Shown here piece after piece: positions 16,230-23,466 of a stretch of 41,054 nt of DNA. Source of the stretch: RGIG3077 sp045541475 (GTDB lineage Bacteria; Bacillota; Clostridia; Oscillospirales; Ruminococcaceae); the NCBI GenBank assembly GCA_045541475.1, contig JAZQJI010000048.1, forward strand, positions 1 through 41,054. Reading direction: 5' to 3'. The notes under the pieces were generated by a model, which saw only the letters and a program-made list of their open reading frames with translations, was not told the origin of the DNA and made no database searches. The position numbers and the translations under genes are program-made. Positions within the stretch are counted from its first letter, which is position 1. Each line of letters starts with the position of its first letter.

Positions 16230-16258
16230 TTGACATTTTGATTTGGTTATGCTAAAAT
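16230..16258 (+). promoter_or_regulatory. Sigma-A promoter of the tyrS T-box transcript
   Basis: TTGACA (16230-16235), a 17-nt spacer and TAAAAT (16253-16258) with a TG extension. It would start transcription at about 16265, at the beginning of the T-box leader. Confidence 0.85.
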
Positions 16259-16264
16259 ATCCAT

Positions 16265-16510
16265 AAGTAAAGGCAATGACGGGAACAAGTAACCTTTAAT
16301 GACCACTTTTAGAGAACTTTTGGTTGGTGAAAAAAAGTAGTGGCATAATGTGCGAATACATCCTATCAGCTTGCAAAGTGAAGTTGAATTTTAACAATGT
16401 GTAGCTTTGCACGTATTCTGCGGCGTTAACGCAATGATGAGTATTTACCCGAGGTGGTACCGCGAAAATTCGCCCTCGGCGCACGTTTTGTGCGCTGTGG
16501 GCTTTTATTT
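16265..16510 (+). promoter_or_regulatory. T-box riboswitch (tyrosine, UAC specifier)
   Basis: The leader shows the known T-box parts in order. A long Stem I has AGAGAACTTTTGGTTGGTG at its distal part, and the specifier loop GAATACATCC puts a TAC (Tyr) codon in the expected place. The antiterminator T-box sequence GAGGTGGTACCGCG follows at 16451-16464. Then comes a strong terminator, with GCCCTCGGCGCAC (16472-16484) pairing with GTGCGCTGTGGGC (16490-16502) before a T-rich run. Uncharged tRNA-Tyr is expected to stabilise the antiterminator and allow tyrS expression. Confidence 0.95.
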
Positions 16511-16532
16511 TGAAAAACGGAGGAAATAATTT

Positions 16533-17750
16533 ATGACACTTTATGAAGAACTTATACGCAGAGGCTTGATTGCACAGACAACTAATGAAAAAGAAATCTC
16601 TGAGCTTATCAACAATGGTAAAGCTACCTTTTACATTGGTTTTGATCCCACTGCTGATTCTCTGCACGTTGGACACTTTATGGCGCTTTGCCTTATGAAG
16701 CGTTTGCAGCAAAACGGCAACCGTCCTATAGCGCTTATAGGTGGCGCAACTGCTTTAATTGGCGATCCTTCCGGCAAAACGGATATGAGAAAAATGCTCA
16801 CTATTGACGATATCAACCATAATGTTGAATGTTTCAAAAAGCAGATGGCTCGTTTTATTGAATTTGGCGAGGACAAAGCTATGCTTGTTAACAATGCTGA
16901 TTGGCTTACAGGTAAGAATTATATTGATTTTTTGCGTGAAGTAGGCGCACATTTTTCTGTTAACCGTATGCTTTCAGCTGAGTGCTACAAGCAGCGCATG
17001 GAAAAAGGTTTGACTTTCCTCGAATTTAACTATATGATTATGCAGTCCTATGATTTTCTTGAGCTTTACACCCGTTACAATTGCAACCTTGAATTTGGCG
17101 GCGACGACCAGTGGAGTAATATGCTTGGCGGTACAGAGCTTATCAGACGCAAACTCGGTAAGGATGCTCACGCAATGACAATTACATTGCTGCTCAATTC
17201 TGAAGGCAAGAAAATGGGCAAAACAGAAAAGGGTGCAGTTTGGCTTGATGCCGAGAAAACTTCACCTTATGAGTTTTTCCAGTATTGGAGAAATGTCAGC
17301 GATGCAGATGTTATCAAGTGCCTTAAAATGCTCACTTTTGTTCCTATCGAACAGATTGAGGAAATGGAAAAGACAATGGAAGGTGCTGAATTTAACAAAG
17401 CTAAAGAGTTACTTGCATTTGAACTTACAAAGCTTGTTCATGGTGATGAAGAAGCACAAAAGGCACTTTCAGCTGCTAAGGCTGTTTTTGCAGGCAGCGG
17501 TAATGATGACAATATGCCTACAACAGAACTTTCTGCTGACAGTTTTAAAGATGGTAAGATTGAAGTACTTGAACTTCTTGTTCAGTGTAAGCTTGCTGCA
17601 ACAAGAGGTGAGGGTAAACGTCTTATACAGCAGGGTGGCGTTTCTATAGATGAAGTGAAAGTTACCGAACCCTTTGCTTCTATTGAGATTACTGATAGCG
17701 TAATTATCAAAAAAGGTAAAAAGGTATTCCACAAAGCTGTAAAGACATAA
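16533..17750 (+). CDS. tyrS: Tyrosyl-tRNA synthetase
   Basis: A 405-residue class I aminoacyl-tRNA synthetase. HVGH at 45-48 is the HIGH motif, FNYMIMQSYDF and GGDDQWSNMLGG form the tyrosine site, and KKMGKTEKG is the KMSKS loop in the variant form KMGKT found in many bacterial TyrRS. A C-terminal S4-like RNA-binding domain covers about 340-400. Codon use is more optimised than in its neighbours. It is controlled by the T-box leader immediately upstream and ends at a strong terminator. Confidence 0.97.
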   Translation: MTLYEELIRRGLIAQTTNEKEISELINNGKATFYIGFDPTADSLHVGHFMALCLMKRLQQNGNRPIALIGGATALIGDPSGKTDMRKMLTIDDINHNVECFKKQMARFIEFGEDKAMLVNNADWLTGKNYIDFLREVGAHFSVNRMLSAECYKQRMEKGLTFLEFNYMIMQSYDFLELYTRYNCNLEFGGDDQWSNMLGGTELIRRKLGKDAHAMTITLLLNSEGKKMGKTEKGAVWLDAEKTSPYEFFQYWRNVSDADVIKCLKMLTFVPIEQIEEMEKTMEGAEFNKAKELLAFELTKLVHGDEEAQKALSAAKAVFAGSGNDDNMPTTELSADSFKDGKIEVLELLVQCKLAATRGEGKRLIQQGGVSIDEVKVTEPFASIEITDSVIIKKGKKVFHKAVKT

Positions 17751-17768
17751 TTATTTATAACGAAAATT

Positions 17769-17801
17769 ACCGACTTTCGTATTTTGCGAAAGTCGGTTTT
17801 T
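17769..17801 (+). terminator. Rho-independent terminator of tyrS
   Basis: ACCGACTTTCG (17769-17779) and CGAAAGTCGGT (17787-17797) form an 11-bp stem with a 7-nt loop, followed by TTTTT. It may also act weakly on the converging permease gene. Confidence 0.92.
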
Positions 17802-17814
17802 CTGTATTTTATTC

Positions 17815-18987
17815 TTATTCACGACGTAATGCTTCTACGGGTCGCAACCTTGCGGCTTTCATGGCAGGAATTATTGAAAAAATCAAACCGACAATTGCCG
17901 AAAATATAATTATAGCTAATACACTTATTAAACTAATGCTAATATCAAAATTAAAATAGTGTGATGCGATGAAGGTAGGGATAATCGCTGTAAATGCTCC
18001 AATGATTCCACCGAATAATGATATTAATAAGGCTTCAAGCATGAATTCGGTTAAAATATCACAATTCCTTGCACCGATTGATTTTTTTATACCAATTTCT
18101 TTTGTACGTTCATTTACAGATACAGTCATGATTGTCATTATCGAAAGTCCGGCAACGATAAGTGAAATACCAGCAATTATACTAAGAACTGCCGACACGG
18201 TTTTAAATATTTCGCTAAGTCTATCTTTTTGACTAACAAGATTTTCGAGCGATATAAAATTTTGGCTTGACTTTTGGGAGTTCACCGCACATTCGATTGC
18301 TTCTGCACAACGCGATGAATTACCATTGATTTTTATTGCAATTTCGTTGTAGAAATATTGCCCCGTATTGTTTTGCATGGATGTATATGGTATATATGCA
18401 AAGTTGGGTATAATGCTTCCTAACATCGACTGAAGCATGTTTACACCATTTTTTACAACACCTACTATTTCGTATTCAATGTAATTACCATTAAGCTTTA
18501 AATTAATTGTTTTACCAATAACATTTTCGCGGCCAAAGTGAGAAACAGCCAATTCTTTATCAATTATGCAAACATTTGCTTGCGAAGCAACATCACCTTT
18601 GTTTAATAATCTTCCATATACTACTTCAAGCTCGATAACTTCGTTTGCATCTTCGTTAACACCCCATGCCATGCATTCGCAGTTTTTGTTTTCTGTTTGA
18701 CTTGTTGTAACTTTGTACATTAATGGCATTGCATTCACAACACCGCTTTGTTCCTTGATAATCTTTAAGTCGTTATCACACAAACCGTCTTCATTGTTGC
18801 GAATACCTGACATTACAAGATTGTCCATTCCCATTTCACAAAGCATGGCGTCAACTGCATCAATGCCAACATCACTTATAATTGATATAATCATAACTGA
18901 AAACACACCGACTGCTACTGAAAGTGATGTGAGTATAGATCTTGTTTTGCTTGCACGAAGAGCGTTGAAAGCATTTTTTAAGAACAT
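17815..18987 (-). CDS. ABC transporter permease, MacB/FtsX type
   Basis: A 390-residue permease with the MacB plan: an N-terminal membrane helix (about 17-40), a large extracytoplasmic domain (MacB periplasmic-core type, about 41-270) and a C-terminal FtsX domain with three helices. The loop NERTKEIGIKKSIGARNCDI is the typical coupling segment and PAMKAARLRPVEALR is the typical end. These permeases act as mechanotransmitters rather than channels and need a separate or fused ATPase. The adaptor gene is 12 nt upstream, but no ATPase gene adjoins them. Confidence 0.9.
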   Translation of the reverse strand: MFLKNAFNALRASKTRSILTSLSVAVGVFSVMIISIISDVGIDAVDAMLCEMGMDNLVMSGIRNNEDGLCDNDLKIIKEQSGVVNAMPLMYKVTTSQTENKNCECMAWGVNEDANEVIELEVVYGRLLNKGDVASQANVCIIDKELAVSHFGRENVIGKTINLKLNGNYIEYEIVGVVKNGVNMLQSMLGSIIPNFAYIPYTSMQNNTGQYFYNEIAIKINGNSSRCAEAIECAVNSQKSSQNFISLENLVSQKDRLSEIFKTVSAVLSIIAGISLIVAGLSIMTIMTVSVNERTKEIGIKKSIGARNCDILTEFMLEALLISLFGGIIGAFTAIIPTFIASHYFNFDISISLISVLAIIIFSAIVGLIFSIIPAMKAARLRPVEALRRE

Positions 18988-18999
18988 TAAAACACCGCC

Positions 19000-19968
19000 T
19001 TATCCCGAAATTTCTACTGTTACGTAATCTCCGTTTTTGATATTGGTGTCTGAATATATTATCATGTCAGTAGATTTAATCCCGCTTAATACTTCAATTC
19101 CTTCCGGTATTTCAACGCCAGTAGTTACTTGGCATTTTTTTGCGCAACCATTTTCGAAAATGTATACATATTCACCAAATTCGTCACTGAATAAAGCTTC
19201 GTATGGTATGATATTAATTTCTCTTGTGTCAGAAACGCAAATTTTTAAATTTGTTGTAAATCCGCTTTTAATAACATTTGCATCAAAGCTGTCAAAGGCT
19301 ATTGTTACTTCTACCACAGTTTCTTGTGAAGTTCCGTTATATTCCTTTGTTGCGATATCTGCAATACTACTAACATGCCCTGTGTATGTTAAATCACCAA
19401 ATGCGCTTGATGCTATATCGACCTTTTGTCCAATATTGATTTTAGAAATTCTGTTTTCGGTAATATAGCTTTGAATAGTCAATGGTTGTGTACCGCTTAG
19501 TGTCATTATAGTGCCGTCTGCATTTACAAGCGAACCTTTTTTTACATTTACACTTGAAACAGTACCATTATAATCACTGTGAATTGTTTCGGGTATTAGT
19601 TCTAAAATACTTGCATAATCAGTTATTGTTGTGCCTGCGCCTAATGAGGCAATTGATGAATATTCATTCAGTTCCATCATACTTTTTGCTGTATTTTCTT
19701 TGTCTACTTTTATCAGTGCATCACCAAGTTTAACACTGTCGCCGCTTTGATAGTAAACTTCTTCAACAATCAAAGGCATATTAGCGTTAATATCAACGCT
19801 GTCTGCGCTAACGATTTCACCTGTGGCGTTAACGTATTCTGTATATTCCACAGTTTGTCGCTGTGCAAGGTATGCTTTTGGCAAGGCGGATTTTACTATT
19901 GTAGGCGATGCAAGTACAGCTGCGGCAGAAACTATTGCAAGGGTTGTTAAGAATAATTTTGTTTTCAT
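19000..19968 (-). CDS. RND/MacA-like membrane-fusion (adaptor) protein
   Basis: A 322-residue secreted or membrane-anchored adaptor. It starts with a signal/anchor sequence (LFLTTLAIVSAAAVLASP). Split lipoyl-like halves (VEEVYYQSGDSVKLGDALIKV and SDYNGTVSSVNVKKGSLV) lie on either side of a shortened hairpin, followed by the beta-barrel and membrane-proximal domains. In Firmicutes such proteins partner MacB-type permeases, as with the gene just downstream. The family usually has an ATPase gene between adaptor and permease; here only 12 nt separate them. The ribosome site is AAAGGA. Confidence 0.88.
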   Translation of the reverse strand: MKTKLFLTTLAIVSAAAVLASPTIVKSALPKAYLAQRQTVEYTEYVNATGEIVSADSVDINANMPLIVEEVYYQSGDSVKLGDALIKVDKENTAKSMMELNEYSSIASLGAGTTITDYASILELIPETIHSDYNGTVSSVNVKKGSLVNADGTIMTLSGTQPLTIQSYITENRISKINIGQKVDIASSAFGDLTYTGHVSSIADIATKEYNGTSQETVVEVTIAFDSFDANVIKSGFTTNLKICVSDTREINIIPYEALFSDEFGEYVYIFENGCAKKCQVTTGVEIPEGIEVLSGIKSTDMIIYSDTNIKNGDYVTVEISG

Positions 19969-20046
19969 AATAAATATCCTTTTTTTGAAATTTCTATATA
20001 AGTATCTGTAATTTTATTTTGATTATTACAAGATATATTTACCACA

Positions 20047-20074
20047 GTATATTTTTTTAAAAACTGCATATATT
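20047..20074 (+). promoter_or_regulatory. Candidate sigma-E-like promoter of the Cys-rich peptide gene
   Basis: GTATATT (20047-20053), a 13-nt spacer and CATATATT (20067-20074) resemble the sigma-E pattern (KMATATT / CATACAMT). The spacing equals that of the candidate before spoIIIAA. There is no TTGACA/TATAAT pair here. Confidence 0.35.
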
Positions 20075-20104
20075 GATTAAAATTTTAATTAAGGATGATT
20101 ATAC

Positions 20105-20260
20105 ATGAGTCTGATAAAATGTGATAAATCATGTTTGCATCAATCTGAAGGGTTTTGTAATCTTGAAGGGGCATCAAAGGTTGTTTCACCGTATGAGGAT
20201 TGTTGTTTTTATTGTGCTAAAAAGAAAAATAATCAGTCCTCTCAAAATTGTGAAGACTGA
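20105..20260 (+). CDS. Small Cys-rich protein (51 residues)
   Basis: An ATG at 20105 preceded by AAGGATGA opens a frame of 51 codons with seven Cys (6, 10, 18, 33, 34, 37, 49). The pattern C-x3-C-x7-C near the N-terminus (KCDKSCLHQSEGFCNL) and a later Cys pair resemble small Clostridial proteins that are often mislabelled 'hydroxymyristoyl-ACP dehydratase'; they are probably metal-binding and their role is unknown. The likeness is from memory of the motif. The stop codon lies in the stem of a hairpin (20230-20263). Confidence 0.7.
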   Translation: MSLIKCDKSCLHQSEGFCNLEGASKVVSPYEDCCFYCAKKKNNQSSQNCED

Positions 20261-20263
20261 TTA
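20230..20263 (+). terminator. Hairpin at the end of the Cys-rich peptide gene
   Basis: TAATCAGTC (20230-20238) and GACTGATTA (20255-20263) are perfect 9-nt arms including the last codons and the stop. The T-run afterwards is short, so termination is likely but not certain. Confidence 0.5.
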
Positions 20264-20272
20264 TTAGCATTT

Positions 20273-20377
20273 CTATTGCGGGTTATTTTTCAGCGGCTTG
20301 ACCTTCGCTTTTTTTGGACGGTATATGCGTGCTTTTTCTACCATAACTTTTGCCAAACGGTTTCGCCTCGCTTTCAT
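20273..20377 (-). CDS. Possible 34-residue basic peptide
   Basis: An ATG at 20377 opens 34 codons rich in Lys and Arg (MKARRNRLAKVMVEKARIYR at the start, then KKAKVKPLK). It begins 8 nt after the stop of the ferritin-like gene on the same strand. No good ribosome site is visible, so it may be translated by coupling or not at all. It matches no family I know. Confidence 0.25.
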   Translation of the reverse strand: MKARRNRLAKVMVEKARIYRPKKAKVKPLKNNPQ

Positions 20378-20385
20378 CTGCTATA

Positions 20386-20814
20386 TTAAAGATACGTTTT
20401 TAACTCTTCAATATATTTTTTTTCGTGCTTAATAACACTGCTTGCATGTTCTTTGATATCGTCGGGAATATCTTGATTAGAGTTCAGTGATTTTTCTATT
20501 TCAATTATACCCATGTTTGTGCCTTCAATCATAAGTTCTGCAATTTTACTTGAATCGCATTGCATCGTCTGCATTTGCAAATCAACTTTTGCCCATGCTT
20601 TTATCATTGGGTTAAGCTTATCGGGTTCATCATTCTTTTTAGCAAAATCAACTTCAATTTCTGAAAGAGATTTTGAGTAGTAATCGAGTTGTTCTTGCAA
20701 AACGTTTTTCAGTTTTGAATCACATACTTTTTTCATAATGCTTTTTGTTGAAGATAGTCCCATATCTGCATTTCGGTAGATTGCATCCATAACGCTTAAG
20801 TTTTCGTTTTTCAT
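20386..20814 (-). CDS. Ferritin-like helical protein of unknown function
   Basis: A 142-residue, almost wholly helical protein with no membrane segment. It resembles a Clostridial family of short ferritin-like or DUF2383-like proteins that share an N-terminal IYRNADMG-like segment, a central segment ending in NPMIKAW, and a MIEGTNMGIIEIEKSLN helix; this likeness is from memory. Family function is not established. Metal-ligand residues are not obvious. The start is ATG 20814 with GAGGTG upstream. A sigma-G-like promoter candidate lies at 20853-20882. Confidence 0.65.
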   Translation of the reverse strand: MKNENLSVMDAIYRNADMGLSSTKSIMKKVCDSKLKNVLQEQLDYYSKSLSEIEVDFAKKNDEPDKLNPMIKAWAKVDLQMQTMQCDSSKIAELMIEGTNMGIIEIEKSLNSNQDIPDDIKEHASSVIKHEKKYIEELKTYL

Positions 20815-20852
20815 GATTTACACCTCAAATATCTTTTTGGATTTAATAATAC

Positions 20853-20882
20853 TATTATGCTCAAAAAAATATACTTTATATC
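20853..20882 (-). promoter_or_regulatory. Candidate sigma-G-like promoter
   Basis: On the minus strand, GATATA, a 17-nt spacer and CATAATA. The -10 fits the forespore sigma-G consensus (CATAMTA) exactly, but the -35 only partly fits. It lies 39 nt before the ferritin-like gene. Confidence 0.3.
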
Positions 20883-20911
20883 TTGTAAACATTTATATTT
20901 TGTGGTACAAT
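20883..20911 (+). promoter_or_regulatory. Sigma-A promoter of the membrane protein gene
   Basis: TTGTAA (20883-20888), a 17-nt spacer and TACAAT (20906-20911) with a TGG extension before the -10. Confidence 0.6.
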
Positions 20912-20974
20912 TAAGTTATTCAAGATTAATGAAAGGCATTGCTTGAAAATATAGGCACTTTTGGAATATTTTAT

Positions 20975-21523
20975 ATGAATACAGTTGTTAAAAGAACGCG
21001 TGTACAAAAACTTTTTCGTACATGGGCGGATTGGTTTGTTGCAGTAATATTAGGATTTTTCTTTGCTGTTATGACGCTTGCTTATTATAGTTATAAACCT
21101 ATTTTGTATTTAATTATTGTTGCACATCTCATGTTCTACTTTGGTATGATGTATTCGGGTGGACAGCGCACAGCTAAATATGACCGATTAAAAATATCGG
21201 GTGTAACTGAATTTTCTGCAAAATGGGCATTGTTACTTTCTTTTTTTGCCAATTTAATTCCCATATTTACAACAATGTTACAACTTGTTCTGCAACTTTG
21301 TGGTGTTAAATCATTTTTACCCATTTATAAGATAATTAATATTTGCTTTATGCCGCTTATATATTTGATGAATCCTGATTCTGCAACAGGCATTCTGAGT
21401 GCTATTACCTATGTTGTTATCTTTATACTTTGTGCAGTTTCAATGCTTATTGTATACATAACATATTCTCTTGTATACAAAGATGTTGATATTAAAGCTT
21501 TGATAATGTATGACAGAAAATAA
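20975..21523 (+). CDS. Membrane protein, unknown function
   Basis: A 182-residue protein with about four to five membrane helices (WFVAVILGFFFAVMTLAYY, ILYLIIVAHLMFYFGMM, WALLLSFFANLIPIF, and a C-terminal pair around VVIFILCAVSMLIVYI). The first 12 residues are basic and probably cytoplasmic. I do not recognise a family. The frame extends to a TTG at 20939, only 2 nt from a GAAAGG, so the ATG at 20975 is preferred but not certain. It is a single gene with its own promoter and a strong terminator. Confidence 0.65.
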   Translation: MNTVVKRTRVQKLFRTWADWFVAVILGFFFAVMTLAYYSYKPILYLIIVAHLMFYFGMMYSGGQRTAKYDRLKISGVTEFSAKWALLLSFFANLIPIFTTMLQLVLQLCGVKSFLPIYKIINICFMPLIYLMNPDSATGILSAITYVVIFILCAVSMLIVYITYSLVYKDVDIKALIMYDRK

Positions 21524-21528
21524 ATAAT

Positions 21529-21561
21529 AATGCCCTGCATATTGATATTATGCAGGGCATT
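21529..21561. terminator. Bidirectional terminator
   Basis: AATGCCCTGCATA (21529-21541) and TATGCAGGGCATT (21549-21561) are perfect 13-nt arms around a 7-nt loop. It separates the converging membrane protein gene and the yfcE end of the SCIFF operon; T-rich runs occur on the + side. Confidence 0.88.
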
Positions 21562-21565
21562 AGTT

Positions 21566-22111
21566 TTATTTAATCGAAAATTCCTTGTAAATATTGCCGT
21601 CAAAAGTTTTCCAGGCAAAATTTCTGCCATCAAATGTCATGTAACTATGTGGCGAATTCTCTTTAGGTATTGATACAGAACCCGGATTAATATACGTGAA
21701 GTTTTCATAATTCTTGCATTTGGGTATGTGTGTGTGACCATAAAGCAGAATATCGCCTTGTTTTAACATAGGTGGATTATCAACATTAAACTTGTGTCCA
21801 TGTGTTGCAAAAATCATGTTTTTGCCGATAGAAATAATAGCGTATTCAGCCAAAATCGGAAAATTAAGTACCATTTGGTCAACATCGCCATCACAATTGC
21901 CTTTTACGCAAATTATTTCATCTTTGATTTCGTTCAGCATTGAAATAACTGCTTTGGGGTCATATCCTTCAGGTAAATCGTTTCTCGGACCGTGATAGAG
22001 TATGTCCCCAAGTAACAGCAGCTTGTCAGCTTTTTCTGATTTATAAGATTCAATTAATTTTTTACAGTAATATGCAGAACCGTGTATATCAGATGCAATA
22101 AGCCATTTCAT
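21566..22111 (-). CDS. yfcE: YfcE-type phosphodiesterase
   Basis: A 181-residue calcineurin-like metallophosphoesterase, very close in size and motifs to E. coli YfcE. Visible are ASDIHGS (metal site), LLLGDILYHGPRNDLPEGY, VKGNCDGDVDQM, ATHGH and YGHTHIP, and the PGSVSIPK end. YfcE hydrolyses artificial phosphodiesters and its natural substrate is unknown. The start ATG 22111 follows AAGGAG. It is the last gene of the scfA-scfB-decarboxylase operon, 14 nt after the decarboxylase. Confidence 0.93.
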   Translation of the reverse strand: MKWLIASDIHGSAYYCKKLIESYKSEKADKLLLLGDILYHGPRNDLPEGYDPKAVISMLNEIKDEIICVKGNCDGDVDQMVLNFPILAEYAIISIGKNMIFATHGHKFNVDNPPMLKQGDILLYGHTHIPKCKNYENFTYINPGSVSIPKENSPHSYMTFDGRNFAWKTFDGNIYKEFSIK

Positions 22112-22125
22112 AGCATTGCTCCTTT

Positions 22126-23466
22126 CTATCTATCAACGATATCGATATATTCAATACCATATTTTTTCATTAAATATATCTCATGCTCATCGATTATTTC
22201 GCCACTGATGACTATGGGTATGGCAGGTGGACATGAAACTTGTGAAACTGCACAGATTTTACCAAGTGACTTTTCAATTTTAACGGTTTTGTGAGCAGAT
22301 AAAAACGCTTGACGCATCGCAAGAGCACGTTTGGGAGGTGAGCAGGGGATTGAATTTTCCGTTTTAATTGGTGCAAGTTTAGGTAATTGCAAAAGCATTT
22401 CACTCACTCTTGCAAAATCCTCATCGTTGTTCTCGGTTGATGTCATCAATACAACGTAATCGTTATCGGCAAACTCACATTCTACATTGTTTTGTCGCAA
22501 TAAGTCAGCTATTTGATGTCCGTAATATCCATTGCATTTTGTGTCGATAACTATCTTCAGTGGTTCGCTACGAAGTATTGAATATCCATGATTTTTTAGT
22601 GTTTGTTTAAGCTTGTCCGTTTTAGCAATACATTCTTTTAACTTTGGACGAAAAATGTTCTCAAGATATTCATTGCATAAATCGAGCGATTGTAAGGTTA
22701 GATATGATGGACTTGTTGAAGCAAAAGCAGATAGGGCAAATCTTGCGTATTCAAGATATTTTTTATCAGCTTTTTTTGAAATATGAAGATATGCGCCGCC
22801 GGTTAATACGGGCAAAGTTTTGTGAGCAGAATCTGCACACATTGCTGCTCCGCAATGGATAGGGTGTAGATTGTTATCCAAAAATGCTGTGTATGCTCCG
22901 TGTGCATTATCAACAAGCAATGGTACATTGTATTTATCACATATTTTTGAAATGGCTGATATATCAAGCATATTTCCAAGATAATCAGGCGTTGTGATAT
23001 ATACTGCACAATACTTTTTTTGACTTGAAATCAAAGCGCTTTCGATATCTTCTGCAGTAATATCGCACGAACATATATGAGAAAAATTCTCAGCATATAT
23101 CCAATCAACATCAAAATCAAGCAGTGAACATGCATTAACAAAGCTTTTGTGTACATTTCTTGCAGCAAGAATATGTTTAGTGTTGTCTGTATTACATTTT
23201 GCAATTATACAAAGCATTGCACAAATTGCGAGAGTTGAACCTTGAGTAGAATAATAGCTGTGTGCAGAACCGAAAAGTTTTGAAGCATTGTTTTCACTTT
23301 CGTCGATAATTCCGTTTGCTGAATATAGTACATCTGCGCCGGTAATTTCTGTGATGTCAAGCTTTTCACAGCCGAGCATCTCGCGCCCTTTGTGAGCGGG
23401 CATATGCATTCTAGATATATTATTATCGGTGTATTTCTTTACAAAGTCATAAATTGGTGTATTCAT
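22126..23466 (-). CDS. Orn/Lys/Arg decarboxylase-like PLP enzyme
   Basis: A 446-residue fold type I PLP enzyme of the Orn/Lys/Arg decarboxylase family in the short form without the N-terminal wing domain (like B. subtilis SpeA/YaaO). N-terminal MHMPAHKG and ADVLYSANGIIDESE are family hallmarks. NAHGAY binds PLP, SAHKTLPVLTGGAYL holds the PLP lysine, and the C-terminal AISQ-like segment reads CAVSQVSCPPAIPIVISGE. It probably makes a polyamine precursor or cadaverine; the exact substrate cannot be read. Its ATG overlaps the scfB stop by 4 nt, and it has no strong ribosome site of its own, so it is coupled to the maturase. Confidence 0.88.
   Translation of the reverse strand: MNTPIYDFVKKYTDNNISRMHMPAHKGREMLGCEKLDITEITGADVLYSANGIIDESENNASKLFGSAHSYYSTQGSTLAICAMLCIIAKCNTDNTKHILAARNVHKSFVNACSLLDFDVDWIYAENFSHICSCDITAEDIESALISSQKKYCAVYITTPDYLGNMLDISAISKICDKYNVPLLVDNAHGAYTAFLDNNLHPIHCGAAMCADSAHKTLPVLTGGAYLHISKKADKKYLEYARFALSAFASTSPSYLTLQSLDLCNEYLENIFRPKLKECIAKTDKLKQTLKNHGYSILRSEPLKIVIDTKCNGYYGHQIADLLRQNNVECEFADNDYVVLMTSTENNDEDFARVSEMLLQLPKLAPIKTENSIPCSPPKRALAMRQAFLSAHKTVKIEKSLGKICAVSQVSCPPAIPIVISGEIIDEHEIYLMKKYGIEYIDIVDR

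Noticed and set aside
16296..16712. 138-codon frame on the minus strand
   Set aside because: It covers the T-box leader and the start of tyrS on the opposite strand and has no ribosome site.
17233..17649. 138-codon frame inside tyrS
   Set aside because: It is an alternate frame of a fully conserved tRNA synthetase, without support.
20929..20946. Five-codon frame ATG AAA GGC ATT GCT TGA before the membrane protein gene
   Set aside because: Considered as a leader peptide, but it lacks a ribosome site and any regulatory codon run.
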